Below are positions 36,307 through 45,228 of a stretch of DNA of 64,000 nt, in pieces. The notes below the pieces were generated by a model. That model worked only from the letters and a program-made list of their open reading frames with translations, did not search any database and was not told the origin of the DNA. Made by a program: the position numbers and the translations under genes. Origin of the DNA: Desertimonas sp963772825. Its GTDB lineage: Bacteria > Actinomycetota > Acidimicrobiia > Acidimicrobiales > Ilumatobacteraceae. Positions within the stretch are counted from its first letter, which is position 1; each line of letters begins with the position of its first letter. Location of the stretch: assembly GCA_963772825.1 (NCBI GenBank), contig CAVYYX010000017.1:248001-312000 (forward strand), written 5' to 3'.

Positions 36307-38220
36307 TCATTGCCGGGCATTGGTGTGGTTGTGGTCGAGGAGGCCTTGGATGTGGGGGTCGGTGCCGCTGACGTGGACGTGGAGGGGGATCGAGACGACG
36401 ACTGTGTGCGGCCGGTAGAGAAGGGCGAGCTTGATGGCGAGGGCGCTTTGGTTGTGTAGCCATTGGGTGCCGACGGTGGTGACGAACTCGGGGATGACGA
36501 CGGTGATGATGTCGTCGGGTGACTCTGCGTCGAGCTCGTCGAGGTAGTCGAGTATTGGTCGGGTCAGTTCCCGGTACGGCGAGTAGATGGTGTGCAGCTC
36601 GACGGGGAGGTCGTGTTCGGCCCAGGCCGCGGTGATTGCTGCTTGTTCGTCGGTGTTGGCGACGACGTTGAGGGCGATGAGTCGGTCGGGGGCGAGCGAG
36701 CGGGCGTAGGTGACGGCGTTGAGGACGGCTTTGTTGACGGTGCCGACGAGGACGACGACGAGGTGTTCGTAGCGCCTCGGTTTCCAGCCGTTGGGTATGG
36801 CGATGGCTTGGCGAACCTTGTCGTAGTGCTGGCCGATGGTGTTGAGGACGAGGACCATGACGGGGATGAGGACGACGGGGATCCAGGCGCCGATGGTGAA
36901 TTTGGAGATGGCGACGACGAGCAACACGATGAAGGTGGCGACGGCGCCCACGGCGTTGATGGTGAGGCCGGCTTGCCAGTGGGGTTCGCGGAGGCGCCAG
37001 TGGTGGACGACCATTCCTGTTTGGGAGAGGGTGAACCCGGTGAACACGCCGATGGCGTAGAGCGGGATGAGGTTGGAGACGTCACCGCTGAACACGACGA
37101 TGAGTGTCCCGGCGAGGGCGGAGAGCACGAGGATGCCGTTGGAGAAGACGAGCCGGTCACCGCGGTTGGCGAGTTGGCGGGGCAGGAAGCCGTCGCTGGC
37201 GACGATCCCGGACAGCCGGGGGAAGTCGGCGTAGGCGGTGTTGGCGGCGAGGATCAGGATGGCGAAGGTGGAGAATTGGAGGAGGAAGTACATGAACGTC
37301 TCTCCTCCGAACACGGCTCTGGCCATGATCGAGAGCACGGTTTCGCCGCCCTCTTGGGGTACGGGCTTGAGGTGGTGTGCCAATACGGCGGTGCCGAAGA
37401 AGAGTGAGCCGAGGATCACACCCATCCACACCAGGGTGGTTGCGGCGTTACGAGACTCCGGTTTGCGGAAGGCAGGCACGCCGTTGGAGACTGCTTCGGT
37501 CCCGGTGAGGGCGATGGCGCCCGACGAGAAGGCGCGCATCAGCATGAACAGTGATGCGCTCGTGTTGAGTGCAGCGTTGCCGCCGGTGAGGGCGGCGAGC
37601 TCCTCGTCTTGACCCGGGATCTCGCCGAGGTCCTGGAAGAACGTTTGGTACAGGCCGTAGATGACGAGCGCGGCGAGAGCGCAGACGTAGATGTAGGTGG
37701 GCGGGGCGAACAGGGCGCCGGACTCGCGCACCCCACGCAGGTTCGCCACCATCATGAGCCCGACGGCCACCAGGCACAGGGCGACGCGGAACGGACGCAG
37801 GTCTGCGAAAGCCGAGGTGATCGCCCCGACGCCGGCGGCGATCGACACGGCCACGGTCAACACGTAGTCGGCGAGCAGCGACGAACCGGCGACAAGAGAA
37901 GGGATCTTGCCGAGGTTCTCCCGGGACACGATGTACGACCCGCCCCCCGATGGATAGGCGTAGATCGTTTGGCGGTAACTGAGCACGACGATCGTCAACA
38001 AGATGACCACCAAGACGGCCATCGGGACGAGGTACCCGAACGCTGCGAGTCCGGCGACGGGTACGAGGACGACGAGGATCTCCTCGGTGGCGTAAGCCGT
38101 CGAGGAGATCGCGTCGGAGGCGAAGACCGGGAGTCCGACCACCTTGCGCAGTCGTTGGTGGTGCTCTTCGCTGGTCGGGATCGGCCGGCCGATCATCAGG
38201 CGCTTGACGAGTTGGAACAT
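36307..38220 (-). CDS. KimA-like APC-superfamily permease (potassium or amino acid)
   Basis: 637 residues: about twelve membrane segments and a C-terminal cytoplasmic domain of about 170 residues. FASDAISSTAYATEEIL, SYRQTIYAYPSGGGSYIV and RAFSSGAIALTGTEAVSNGVPAF are the APC-fold signatures seen in KimA (YdaO) potassium importers and related amino acid permeases. The tail RRYEHLVVVLVGTVNKAVLNAVTYARSL is like the degenerate universal-stress-protein domain of KimA. It follows a DUF4118 gene by 15 bp on the same strand, and a KdpDE-like pair is divergent from them; this context favours potassium transport. No riboswitch was seen. Confidence 0.78.
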   Translation of the reverse strand: MFQLVKRLMIGRPIPTSEEHHQRLRKVVGLPVFASDAISSTAYATEEILVVLVPVAGLAAFGYLVPMAVLVVILLTIVVLSYRQTIYAYPSGGGSYIVSRENLGKIPSLVAGSSLLADYVLTVAVSIAAGVGAITSAFADLRPFRVALCLVAVGLMMVANLRGVRESGALFAPPTYIYVCALAALVIYGLYQTFFQDLGEIPGQDEELAALTGGNAALNTSASLFMLMRAFSSGAIALTGTEAVSNGVPAFRKPESRNAATTLVWMGVILGSLFFGTAVLAHHLKPVPQEGGETVLSIMARAVFGGETFMYFLLQFSTFAILILAANTAYADFPRLSGIVASDGFLPRQLANRGDRLVFSNGILVLSALAGTLIVVFSGDVSNLIPLYAIGVFTGFTLSQTGMVVHHWRLREPHWQAGLTINAVGAVATFIVLLVVAISKFTIGAWIPVVLIPVMVLVLNTIGQHYDKVRQAIAIPNGWKPRRYEHLVVVLVGTVNKAVLNAVTYARSLAPDRLIALNVVANTDEQAAITAAWAEHDLPVELHTIYSPYRELTRPILDYLDELDAESPDDIITVVIPEFVTTVGTQWLHNQSALAIKLALLYRPHTVVVSIPLHVHVSGTDPHIQGLLDHNHTNARQ

Positions 38221-38235
38221 CCGGTTCTCGTCGGC

Positions 38236-39006
38236 TCAGCCCGGAGCCGCCGGCTTGGGGCTGATCACCGCTGCGGCGAGATGATCCGTGAGGATCACCG
38301 CCACGATCCAGTTCTCCTGGGGAACGGAAGCGCCGACGGTCGGACTGAGCACGAAGCGGCCCACATAGCGGTCGCCACGGCTCACCGGAAGCTCCAGATC
38401 CTCAGCCTGCGATGAAAGAGGTGCGGGGCTCCCCGCCACCGTGCCGTTGCGTTCAATTCGGGGGAGGACGCTCGTTGGCTCACCGGCTTCGTATCGGCAG
38501 CTGTGTGCCAACAGGAGGCTGGTCAGCTCCGCTTGCACGGCGAAGATGAGGTCGTCGGAGTCGACGCGCTGCTCGACGAGGCGAACGATCCGTTCGATGT
38601 GTCGAGACTGGTTCGGGCCGGGTCCGGTCGACGGGTTCGAGGCGTGCCTCGACCGTCGCGATCGGTGTCGGGCAACGACGACGGCGCACAACCCGGCAAG
38701 GGAAAGCACGACCACCGGCCACATGCTGTCTTCGGCGTCAACCTTCAACACCAGGTACGGATGAAGGAAGAAGAAGTCGTACGACAGGACCGCCATGATC
38801 GTGGCGAAGGTCGCCGCCGCGAGCCCGGCCAGCGTGGCCGCGGCACCGATCAAGACGATGAGTACTGCCACTACGAACGCGGCGGCGTGCATCTGCTGGC
38901 GGAACGGCGTCAGCACTGCCACCACGGTGAACGGCCCGAACGTGGCGACGCCCCAGCCCGCTGCCAACTCGACGTCGTCGCTCACTGCTCCGTGGGCTAG
39001 CACCAC
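38236..39006 (-). CDS. Stand-alone DUF4118 (KdpD transmembrane-domain) protein
   Basis: 256 residues. Four hydrophobic segments in the first 130 residues carry the KdpD-type pattern, including LSYDFFFLHPYLVLKVDAEDSMW. A cytoplasmic part follows with SRHIERIVRLVEQRVDSDDLIFAVQAELTSLL and a GAF-like end. There is no histidine kinase domain and no phosphoacceptor His box. It is the first gene of the operon with the KimA-like permease, 15 bp upstream of it. A sensor or permease partner role is inferred. The start is uncertain: GTG 39006, or a later GTG giving MSDDVELAAG. Confidence 0.72.
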   Translation of the reverse strand: MVLAHGAVSDDVELAAGWGVATFGPFTVVAVLTPFRQQMHAAAFVVAVLIVLIGAAATLAGLAAATFATIMAVLSYDFFFLHPYLVLKVDAEDSMWPVVVLSLAGLCAVVVARHRSRRSRHASNPSTGPGPNQSRHIERIVRLVEQRVDSDDLIFAVQAELTSLLLAHSCRYEAGEPTSVLPRIERNGTVAGSPAPLSSQAEDLELPVSRGDRYVGRFVLSPTVGASVPQENWIVAVILTDHLAAAVISPKPAAPG

Positions 39007-39096
39007 GCCGGGTTCGCACGGGGCTCGTTGACACTCGCTTTACGCGTAGTGACTGATTCCTTACGTCTTCTTCGCGCACAGGTGCAGAATTGCCGC
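39007..39096. promoter_or_regulatory. Divergent promoter region between DUF4118/permease and kinase genes
   Basis: 90 bp shared by two divergent units. TTGACA at 39028-39033 could be a plus-strand -35 box, with GACTGA at 39051-39056 as a weak -10 after 17 bases. AT-rich stretches occur here (GATTCCTTACGT). The KdpE-like regulator encoded nearby is the natural candidate to bind here, which is inference. Confidence 0.35.
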
Positions 39097-40233
39097 GTGC
39101 CCCTGGGTACCAGCATCTCGTCGCGGCGCGTGTGGGCCGGTGTCGCCGGCTCCGCCTTGGTGGTCGTCATCACCGCGGTTCTGCTGCCGCTCCGGGATGA
39201 CGTGACATCGGCGACGCCCGCGCTGGTACTGGTCGTTCCTTGCGTGCTGGCCGCCCTGGTCGGTGGCCGCGCCGTGGGGCTCGCTGTCGCTGTGTTCGCC
39301 GCCGGAGCGTTCAATCTCGTGTTCCTCGAGCCGTTCGGCACGTTCAAGGTGGCCTCGGTCGACGAGGCCATCGCCCTCGTCGTGTTCGGACTCGTCGCCT
39401 TGACCGTCGCGACCTTGGTTGCCCGCGAGGGAGAACGGCGGCGGGCCGCCGTTCAGCGCACAACCGAGGTCGAGGCGCTGTGGCGGAAGAACGCGGAGAT
39501 GCAGGCCGAGCAGGCCCGTCTGGCCGCCGAGAAGCAGGCGTTGGAAGCCATCGACCTGCAGCGCAGCGCGCTGTTGCGGTCCGTGTCACACGACCTGCGC
39601 ACGCCCCTGGCCGCCATCCGAGCGGTCGTCTCCGATCTGCGCGACGAAGTCCTGTACGACGCCGCAGCACGACAAGAATTGCTCGAACTGGTCGCCGACG
39701 AAGCCGAGCGACTCGACCGCCTCGTCCACAATCTCCTCTCGATGAGCCGCATCGAAGCCGGATCGTTGCAGCCAGAACGCCAAGCCGTTGCCATTGACGA
39801 GCTGCTCGACAACCGGGTCCAACGGCTCCGCCCGCTGCTGCGCGACGCCACCGTCACCGTGCAGGCGGATCCCGGCCTGCCTCTCGTCAGCGTCGACTAC
39901 ACGATGGTCGAACAGATCGTCACCAATCTCTTGGAGAACGCCAGTCGCCACTCACCCCCCGGGTCGCCGATCCTCATCTCGGCCAACGCACGGGGCGACT
40001 TCATCGAAGTGTCGGTCACCGACCACGGCCCAGGCCTCGACGGTGCCGACGTCGAGCGACTGTTCCGGCCATTCGAGCGCGGCCCCGACAGCCGGTCAAG
40101 TGGACTTGGACTCGCCATCTGTCGAGCCTTCGTCGAGGCCCACGGCGGCAAGATCTGGGTCAACGGTGTCGGTACCGACCGCCGCCGCCCGGGCGCCCGA
40201 TTCACGTTCACCCTCCCGGTCCACCGTGGCTGA
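39097..40233 (+). CDS. KdpD-like sensor histidine kinase with DUF4118 membrane domain
   Basis: 378 residues from GTG 39097. Membrane segments at about 10-115 form a DUF4118 domain (FNLVFLEPFGTFKVASVDEA). A coiled linker rich in Glu/Arg/Ala follows, then the H box SVSHDLRTPLAAIRA (phosphoacceptor His), N box NLLENASRHSPP, and G boxes DHGPGLDG and SSGLGLAICRAFVEAHGG. The N-terminal Kdp/USP sensor domains of full KdpD are absent. The stop overlaps the regulator gene's GTG by 8 bp, so the two are coupled. It likely senses potassium or osmotic state in service of the divergent permease operon. Confidence 0.88.
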   Translation: MPLGTSISSRRVWAGVAGSALVVVITAVLLPLRDDVTSATPALVLVVPCVLAALVGGRAVGLAVAVFAAGAFNLVFLEPFGTFKVASVDEAIALVVFGLVALTVATLVAREGERRRAAVQRTTEVEALWRKNAEMQAEQARLAAEKQALEAIDLQRSALLRSVSHDLRTPLAAIRAVVSDLRDEVLYDAAARQELLELVADEAERLDRLVHNLLSMSRIEAGSLQPERQAVAIDELLDNRVQRLRPLLRDATVTVQADPGLPLVSVDYTMVEQIVTNLLENASRHSPPGSPILISANARGDFIEVSVTDHGPGLDGADVERLFRPFERGPDSRSSGLGLAICRAFVEAHGGKIWVNGVGTDRRRPGARFTFTLPVHRG

Positions 40234-40933
40234 CGGCGACCTCGTCCTCGTCGTCGACGACGAACCGGCGATCATCAGGATTCTCACGGCCGCCCTCGGA
40301 GCGCGCGGATACCGCGTCATCGCGGCACGCTCCGGCACGGCAGCGATTGAGTCAGTGAGCATGCAAACGCCCTCGGCAGTCATCTTGGATCTCGGACTAC
40401 CCGACGTAGACGGAGTCGAAGTCTGTCGACGCATCCGGACCTGGTCAGACGTACCGATCATCGTGCTCACCGCCGACGACACCGAGCATCGCAAGGTCGA
40501 AGCCCTCGACGACGGCGCCGACGACTACGTCACCAAGCCGTTCTCGACCCCGGAGCTGCTCGCTCGACTACGCGTCGCGCTGCGCCATCATCGCAATCGC
40601 ACACCCGCCAGCACCCAGGCGACAACGGAGATCGGCGACCTCCGCATCGATCGCGCCCGCCACAGCGTCGACCTCGCCGGAACACCGGTCGCCTTGACCC
40701 CCAAAGAGTTCGACTTCCTCGCCCTCCTCGCCACGCACCCAGGCCGCATCTACACCCACCGCATGATCCTCGCAAAGGTGTGGGGACCCGAGTATCAGAC
40801 CGAGACCCACTACCTCCGTGTGTACGCCAGCCAGCTTCGCAAGAAGCTGGGCGACAACCCGCAGCACCCCCGACTCGTCACCGAACCCGGAGTCGGCTAC
40901 CGAATCGTCGACCCGGACCAGACCGACCAGTAG
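40226..40933 (+). CDS. KdpE-like OmpR-family response regulator
   Basis: 235 residues. Receiver domain: LVVDDEPAIIRIL (acidic pair), VILDLGLPDVDGVEV (phosphoacceptor Asp), VTKPFSTPELLARLR (conserved Lys). The OmpR winged helix (about 130-230) has LTPKEFDFLALLATHPGRIYTHRMIL and LRVYASQLRKKLGDNP, the KdpE type. All receiver residues are present, unlike the GlnR-like protein at 5466. It overlaps the kinase gene by 8 bp. Targets probably include the divergent promoter at 39007-39096. Confidence 0.9.
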   Translation: MADGDLVLVVDDEPAIIRILTAALGARGYRVIAARSGTAAIESVSMQTPSAVILDLGLPDVDGVEVCRRIRTWSDVPIIVLTADDTEHRKVEALDDGADDYVTKPFSTPELLARLRVALRHHRNRTPASTQATTEIGDLRIDRARHSVDLAGTPVALTPKEFDFLALLATHPGRIYTHRMILAKVWGPEYQTETHYLRVYASQLRKKLGDNPQHPRLVTEPGVGYRIVDPDQTDQ

Positions 40934-41029
40934 ACATCACCGCGGTCCCGCAGCCTGTCGACACATCAAGAGTTGCATCACTGCACCCCCAGATCGCGCG
41001 TCTGCCGGCAGCCGCGTCAAGGAGGCGTG

Positions 41030-41909
41030 ATGATTTGTCCACCGAGCGTTAAGGATGTGTCAACGGCCGGTCCGATGGTCGACAACGGTGATTGCCTGCC
41101 ACCGATGGCCTCAACGGCTGCTGAATCTCCACCGCTGCGGCAAATCGACACAACCGGCATCGTCATCGGTGTAACGGTCGGCATCCCCGCGGCCATCGGT
41201 ACCGCTGCACTCCTCGCTCTCGCCCGCGGCGTGTTCGACCAGACCAACGCGGCGCTCATCTTGATGATCGTGGTCGTCGCCGTAGCAGCGATCGGCGGCC
41301 GTACCGCCGGAATGATCACCGCGCTTGCCGCGGTCGCGTCGTTCGACTTCTTCCACACCCGCCCATACCTCTCACTCACCATCGACTCTCGCGACGACGT
41401 TGAGACCACCATTCTCTTGCTCATCGCAGGCTTGATCGTCGGCACGCTCGCCTCATCGGGGCGCCGTGCTCGCCACGAGGCGACCGACGCACGCACCGAG
41501 ATCGGCCGCATCCACCGCGTGGCGGAGGCCGCCGCCGTTCTCGGTGACGTTGCTGCCGTGATCGGAGCCGCCCAAGAGGAGCTTCGCGGCGCTGCTCACG
41601 CTGCGCCAGTGCCGGTTCGAAGCGATGCCGTTCGCCGACACCGTCCGCCGCCCGAGGCTGGGACGAAACGGCGCAATCGAAATGCAGACGACGATGCGCT
41701 TTGCCCGCACTGGCCATCGCACCGGCTTCGAACTGCCGGCCGCAGGCGTCGACCTTCCGGTGCTGGCCCGCGGCCTGGAAATCGGGCGCTTCGTGTTGAT
41801 GCCCACCCCCGGGGTCGCGACGACGCTCGAGGAACGGATTGTCGCCGTCGCCATCGCCGACCAGGTGGCGGCCATCTGGACACCGGAACAGAGAGAGCAA
41901 CCTCGGTAG
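41030..41909 (+). CDS. Second stand-alone DUF4118 protein (frame broken)
   Basis: About 292 residues. About four membrane segments (IVIGVTVGIPAAIGTAALLA onward) carry the KdpD-like SFDFFHTRPYLSLTIDSRDDVETTILLL; then a cytoplasmic helix EIGRIHRVAEAAAVLGDVAAVIGAAQEEL and, in another frame, LTLRQCRFEAMPF and GRFVLMPTPGVATTLEERIVAVAIADQVAAIW. One extra base near 41597 must be ignored. It has no kinase domain. ATG 41030 follows GGAGG. Its similarity in layout to the protein at 38236 suggests both are receptor-like parts of one potassium-response system. Confidence 0.72.
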
Positions 41910-42818
41910 GAACTTGCCGACTCGCCGCTGCCACACGAGGCTTGCCGCGGCCGAGGTGGCGCACGGCTGAATCACAACACCGTTCACCTCAGCCAACCTG
42001 ACATGTTCCCAACCACCGAGCCAAGACTCGCGGCCGACCGGGCCAGCGCTTGGCGGACGCTCTCGACCGTCTTGTGCGGGGGGTTCGTCCGCCGGCACCC
42101 GCTCGCGACCCGGCTCGAGCGCCACACTCGGACACCGATGCCGTTGAGAGTCGCGGCGCCGGGGGAAGGCGCCGTCGTCACCCGTGATGATTGTCGCCTC
42201 TGCACGAACGGATCGGACGTTCATTCAGCGGCGGTCGTCGTCGTAGTCGCCCACTGCTGCCGTGTCGCGGCGACCGCCGGAACGAGGAATGCGCCGAGGT
42301 CAAGCACCGCCGACGATGTCGAGTCCGCCGGCGAGCCACCGTGCTGTACCTATGATTCCAACATTCGGTTCGACGGCAAGTTGGCGCCCGAGCGTGGAGC
42401 CTTGGGCGATGCCTCCGACCTGGTTCCATGAGTCGAACGAGTTGATCACCTGGGTGCGCTCGGGTGAGCAAGCACTCGCCCGGCGAAGTCAGTCGACACG
42501 AATTTCGAGCGGCGTTAACGGCGCGTTGAGATCGCACTGATCTGCGTTGAGATCGCGTGAAGGCCGTGGACCGCCGTGTGCGTGGTCGGTACACCGGTCG
42601 TCGTGCGCGGCGGGGGATCCCCAGATCACCAATCCGCGCGATGCCGAAACGGTTTCGCCGAGCGCGTCGTCGCCGCTCGACCGATCGGCTTATCGACTCG
42701 TCAGCGGTACTTCGGGGCGCTCACCGCAGTCGACGCCGAGCCCCACTGATCGGCTACCGCCCCCGAACCCCCGACGGAGCGATACCGCAGGACGCAACTC
42801 CGACCGGTCCGGCTGGGA
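41910..42818. other. Gene-poor stretch
   Basis: About 900 bp without a gene I can support; frames here are short, compositionally biased and unlike any family. GCGTTGAGATCGC occurs twice (near 42523 and 42543). No tRNA, terminator hairpin of note or inverted repeat flanks were seen. A decayed gene or a 3' region for the P450 operon is possible. Confidence 0.4.
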
Positions 42819-44120
42819 TCAGTGGTTCCACTCGACGAGCAGCTCGTCGGGGCCGCGGAACGTGATGTTCGGGAAGAAGGTGAGGTGCTGACCGTCGACC
42901 AGACGTAGCGACGGGATGCGCTCGGCGAGGACCTCGAGCACGATCCGGGCTTCGATGCGCGCCAACCCTGCCCCGAGGCAGAAATGGATGCCCTTGCCGA
43001 AGCTGATGTGCCGGTTGGCCCGCTCCCGCTGGATGTCGAAGACGTCCGGGTCGGCGAAGACGTCGGGCTGGTGGTTGGCGGCGGCGAAGTTGAGGAAGAT
43101 CCGCGTGCCGGCGGGGACCGCGGTGCCCCCGATCGACGTGTCCCGGGTGGCGATGCGGCGCCACGCGACCTGGCTCGACTCGAACCGCAGCGTCTCCTCG
43201 ACGGCGTTGGCTGCGAGCGTCGGATCGGCGATGAGGGCGTCCCACTGGTCGCGGCGCGGCAGCAGGCAGCGCAGCGTGTTGCACAACAGGGCGGTCACCG
43301 GATCGTGACCGGCGAAGCTGATCCCGTAGACCACCGACTCGACCTCGTGGTAGCTGATCCCGGTGCCGTTGTCCGGATCTGGGTCGGCGTCGTGAGCATC
43401 GAGCAGCTCGGAGCAGAAGTCGTCGGCCCGCTCGTCGCGTCGCGCCGCCACGAACGCTCGGCAGTAGTGCCAGTAGTCGACCATGTCGCGAGCGATGGCC
43501 ACCTGCTGCTCGGGCGTCGGCTTGCCCCACGAGAACGCCTTGCGGTTGACGCACCACGACTTGATCATCACGTCGTCGGCAGGCGGGAAGCCGATCAGCC
43601 GGAAGACGATCTCGGCCGGCAGCGGAAAGGCGAGCGCCCGGACGTACTCGGCCGGTGATCCGGCAGCGATCATCGCGTCGATCATCTCGGTCGCCCGCGA
43701 CCGCATGTAGTCCTCGAGGGCCTTCAACCGCCGGTGGCTGAAGCCCTGCCTCGTGTACACGCGGATCCGCCCGTGGTCGGGCTCAGGGCGGTTCGACATC
43801 ACGGCGATCGGGTCGAAGGTCTCGGCAGCGAGAACGGCGGCCGCCTCCGGCGCCAGCGGGAACAACGGGTCCTGCACGTTCGTCGAGGCGAACACCTCGG
43901 GGTTCGTGAACACCGCTTCGATGTCCTCCATCCGGGTGAGCACGAGGTGGCCGACCTGCTCGGCGAAGAACACCGGATGCTCGTCGCGCAGCCGCGCCGC
44001 GATCGGGTATGGATCGTCGAGGTAGTCGTCGTTGAGCGGCGACCAGTGCGACTCGACCGGGCAGCCCCGCGGTGCGTCGATGAGCCGATCGGGAGCCTGG
44101 TGGTAGGTGTTCGCCTTCAT
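42819..44120 (-). CDS. Cytochrome P450
   Basis: 433 residues, soluble bacterial class I size. The I-helix reads SFAGHDPVTALLCN (A-G-x-D, with Pro-Val where Thr is common next to the acidic residue), the K-helix ETLRFES gives E-x-x-R, and the heme loop is SFGKGIHFCLGAGLARIEA with the axial Cys. It would hydroxylate an organic substrate with electrons from a ferredoxin. Its ATG overlaps the ADH stop (ATGA), and it is the last gene of a three-gene operon with ADH and a PEP-mobile-domain protein. No ferredoxin gene is in the operon; the Rieske gene at 47766 is the nearest electron carrier. Confidence 0.93.
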   Translation of the reverse strand: MKANTYHQAPDRLIDAPRGCPVESHWSPLNDDYLDDPYPIAARLRDEHPVFFAEQVGHLVLTRMEDIEAVFTNPEVFASTNVQDPLFPLAPEAAAVLAAETFDPIAVMSNRPEPDHGRIRVYTRQGFSHRRLKALEDYMRSRATEMIDAMIAAGSPAEYVRALAFPLPAEIVFRLIGFPPADDVMIKSWCVNRKAFSWGKPTPEQQVAIARDMVDYWHYCRAFVAARRDERADDFCSELLDAHDADPDPDNGTGISYHEVESVVYGISFAGHDPVTALLCNTLRCLLPRRDQWDALIADPTLAANAVEETLRFESSQVAWRRIATRDTSIGGTAVPAGTRIFLNFAAANHQPDVFADPDVFDIQRERANRHISFGKGIHFCLGAGLARIEARIVLEVLAERIPSLRLVDGQHLTFFPNITFRGPDELLVEWNH

Positions 44121-45226
44121 CGTGCTTCCGCTGGCAGTGGGAACGTGACGACGGTGCGCGCGCCGTCGGCGGCGCGCAGCGCGGCGAAGGCGTCGTTGAC
44201 CTCGTCGAGCCCGACCCGGTCGGTGATCAACTGGTCGAGGAGCAGTTCACCGTCGAGATAGCGGTGGACGAGCCGGGGGATGTGCGTGGCCGGGTCGGAA
44301 TCGCCCATCCGGACGCCGACAAGTCGCTTGGCGGCGTGGAGGTGGGTCACGGCGACCGGCACGGCTGCCCCTTCTGGATAGATGCCGACAGCGTAGGCGG
44401 CCCCCCCGCTGGCGGTCAGCTCGAGTGCGATGGTCGTCGTGCTGACGAGGCCGACCGCGTCGAAGACGTGGTCGGCGCCCCCCGCCGTCCGGTCGAGCAC
44501 GATGTCCCTGACCTCGGCGGCTTCGGCTCCATCGAGCGACTCGGTCGCTCCGAACGCATCGACGGCTCTCCGGCGACGCTCGTCGTCGAGATCGACGGCG
44601 ATGACGTCGGCGGCACCGGCAGCCTTGGCGGCCTGCACGATGTTCAATCCCACGCCGCCGCACCCGATCACGACAACCGAGTCGCCGGCCCGCACCTGGG
44701 CCACGCGCTCGACGGCTCCGAACCCGGTGATCACGGCGCAGCCGAGCAGGGCGGCCGCGTCGAACGGGATCGCCTCGCTGACGACGACGACCGAGCTGCG
44801 ATGGACCACCATCTGCTCGGCCAATGCACCGACGTTGGTGAACTGGTGGAGCGGCGTCGCTCCGCAGATCAGCCGGCTCGGCGCGCCGGCGGCGCGCATC
44901 GTTGCCGCCTTGTCGCCGCACAGCGCGTACTGGCCACGCCGACACCAGCGGCACGTCCCGCACTGGACGACGAGACAGACCACGACGTGCTCTCCGGCGG
45001 TGATGCCGTTGACGTTGCGGCCGACTTCGGCGACGACGCCCGACGCCTCGTGGCCGAGCACGATCGGCATCGGTCGGGTGAGCGACCCGTCGATGACGTG
45101 GAGGTCGGTGTGGCAGAGCCCGACCGCCCGCGTGTTCACCAGCACTTCGTCGTCACCGAGGTCCGTCGTCGCCACGTCCTCGATGGTCAGCTCCGTACCC
45201 GGCGCCCACAGCACGGCGGCGCGCAT
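44117..45226 (-). CDS. Zinc-dependent alcohol dehydrogenase
   Basis: 369 residues of the medium-chain type. GLCHTDLHV and LGHEASGVV hold catalytic zinc ligands (Cys, His-Glu); four Cys in CGTCRWCRRGQYALC bind the structural zinc; VVVIGCGGVGLNIVQAAKAAGA is the NAD(P) Rossmann loop, and IAVDLDDERR with its Asp indicates NAD preference. It probably oxidises the alcohol made by the P450 in the same operon. It overlaps the P450 start by 4 bp and follows the PEP-mobile gene by 2 bp. Confidence 0.92.
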   Translation of the reverse strand: MRAAVLWAPGTELTIEDVATTDLGDDEVLVNTRAVGLCHTDLHVIDGSLTRPMPIVLGHEASGVVAEVGRNVNGITAGEHVVVCLVVQCGTCRWCRRGQYALCGDKAATMRAAGAPSRLICGATPLHQFTNVGALAEQMVVHRSSVVVVSEAIPFDAAALLGCAVITGFGAVERVAQVRAGDSVVVIGCGGVGLNIVQAAKAAGAADVIAVDLDDERRRRAVDAFGATESLDGAEAAEVRDIVLDRTAGGADHVFDAVGLVSTTTIALELTASGGAAYAVGIYPEGAAVPVAVTHLHAAKRLVGVRMGDSDPATHIPRLVHRYLDGELLLDQLITDRVGLDEVNDAFAALRAADGARTVVTFPLPAEAR

Positions 45227-45228
45227 GG

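Noticed and set aside
38221..39096. c-di-AMP riboswitch ahead of the KimA-like gene
   Set aside because: The permease is 15 bp behind another gene, and the 90-bp promoter region is too short and lacks the known core.
42003..42431. 142-codon frame in the gap after the second DUF4118 gene
   Set aside because: No family resemblance, biased composition, no ribosome site.
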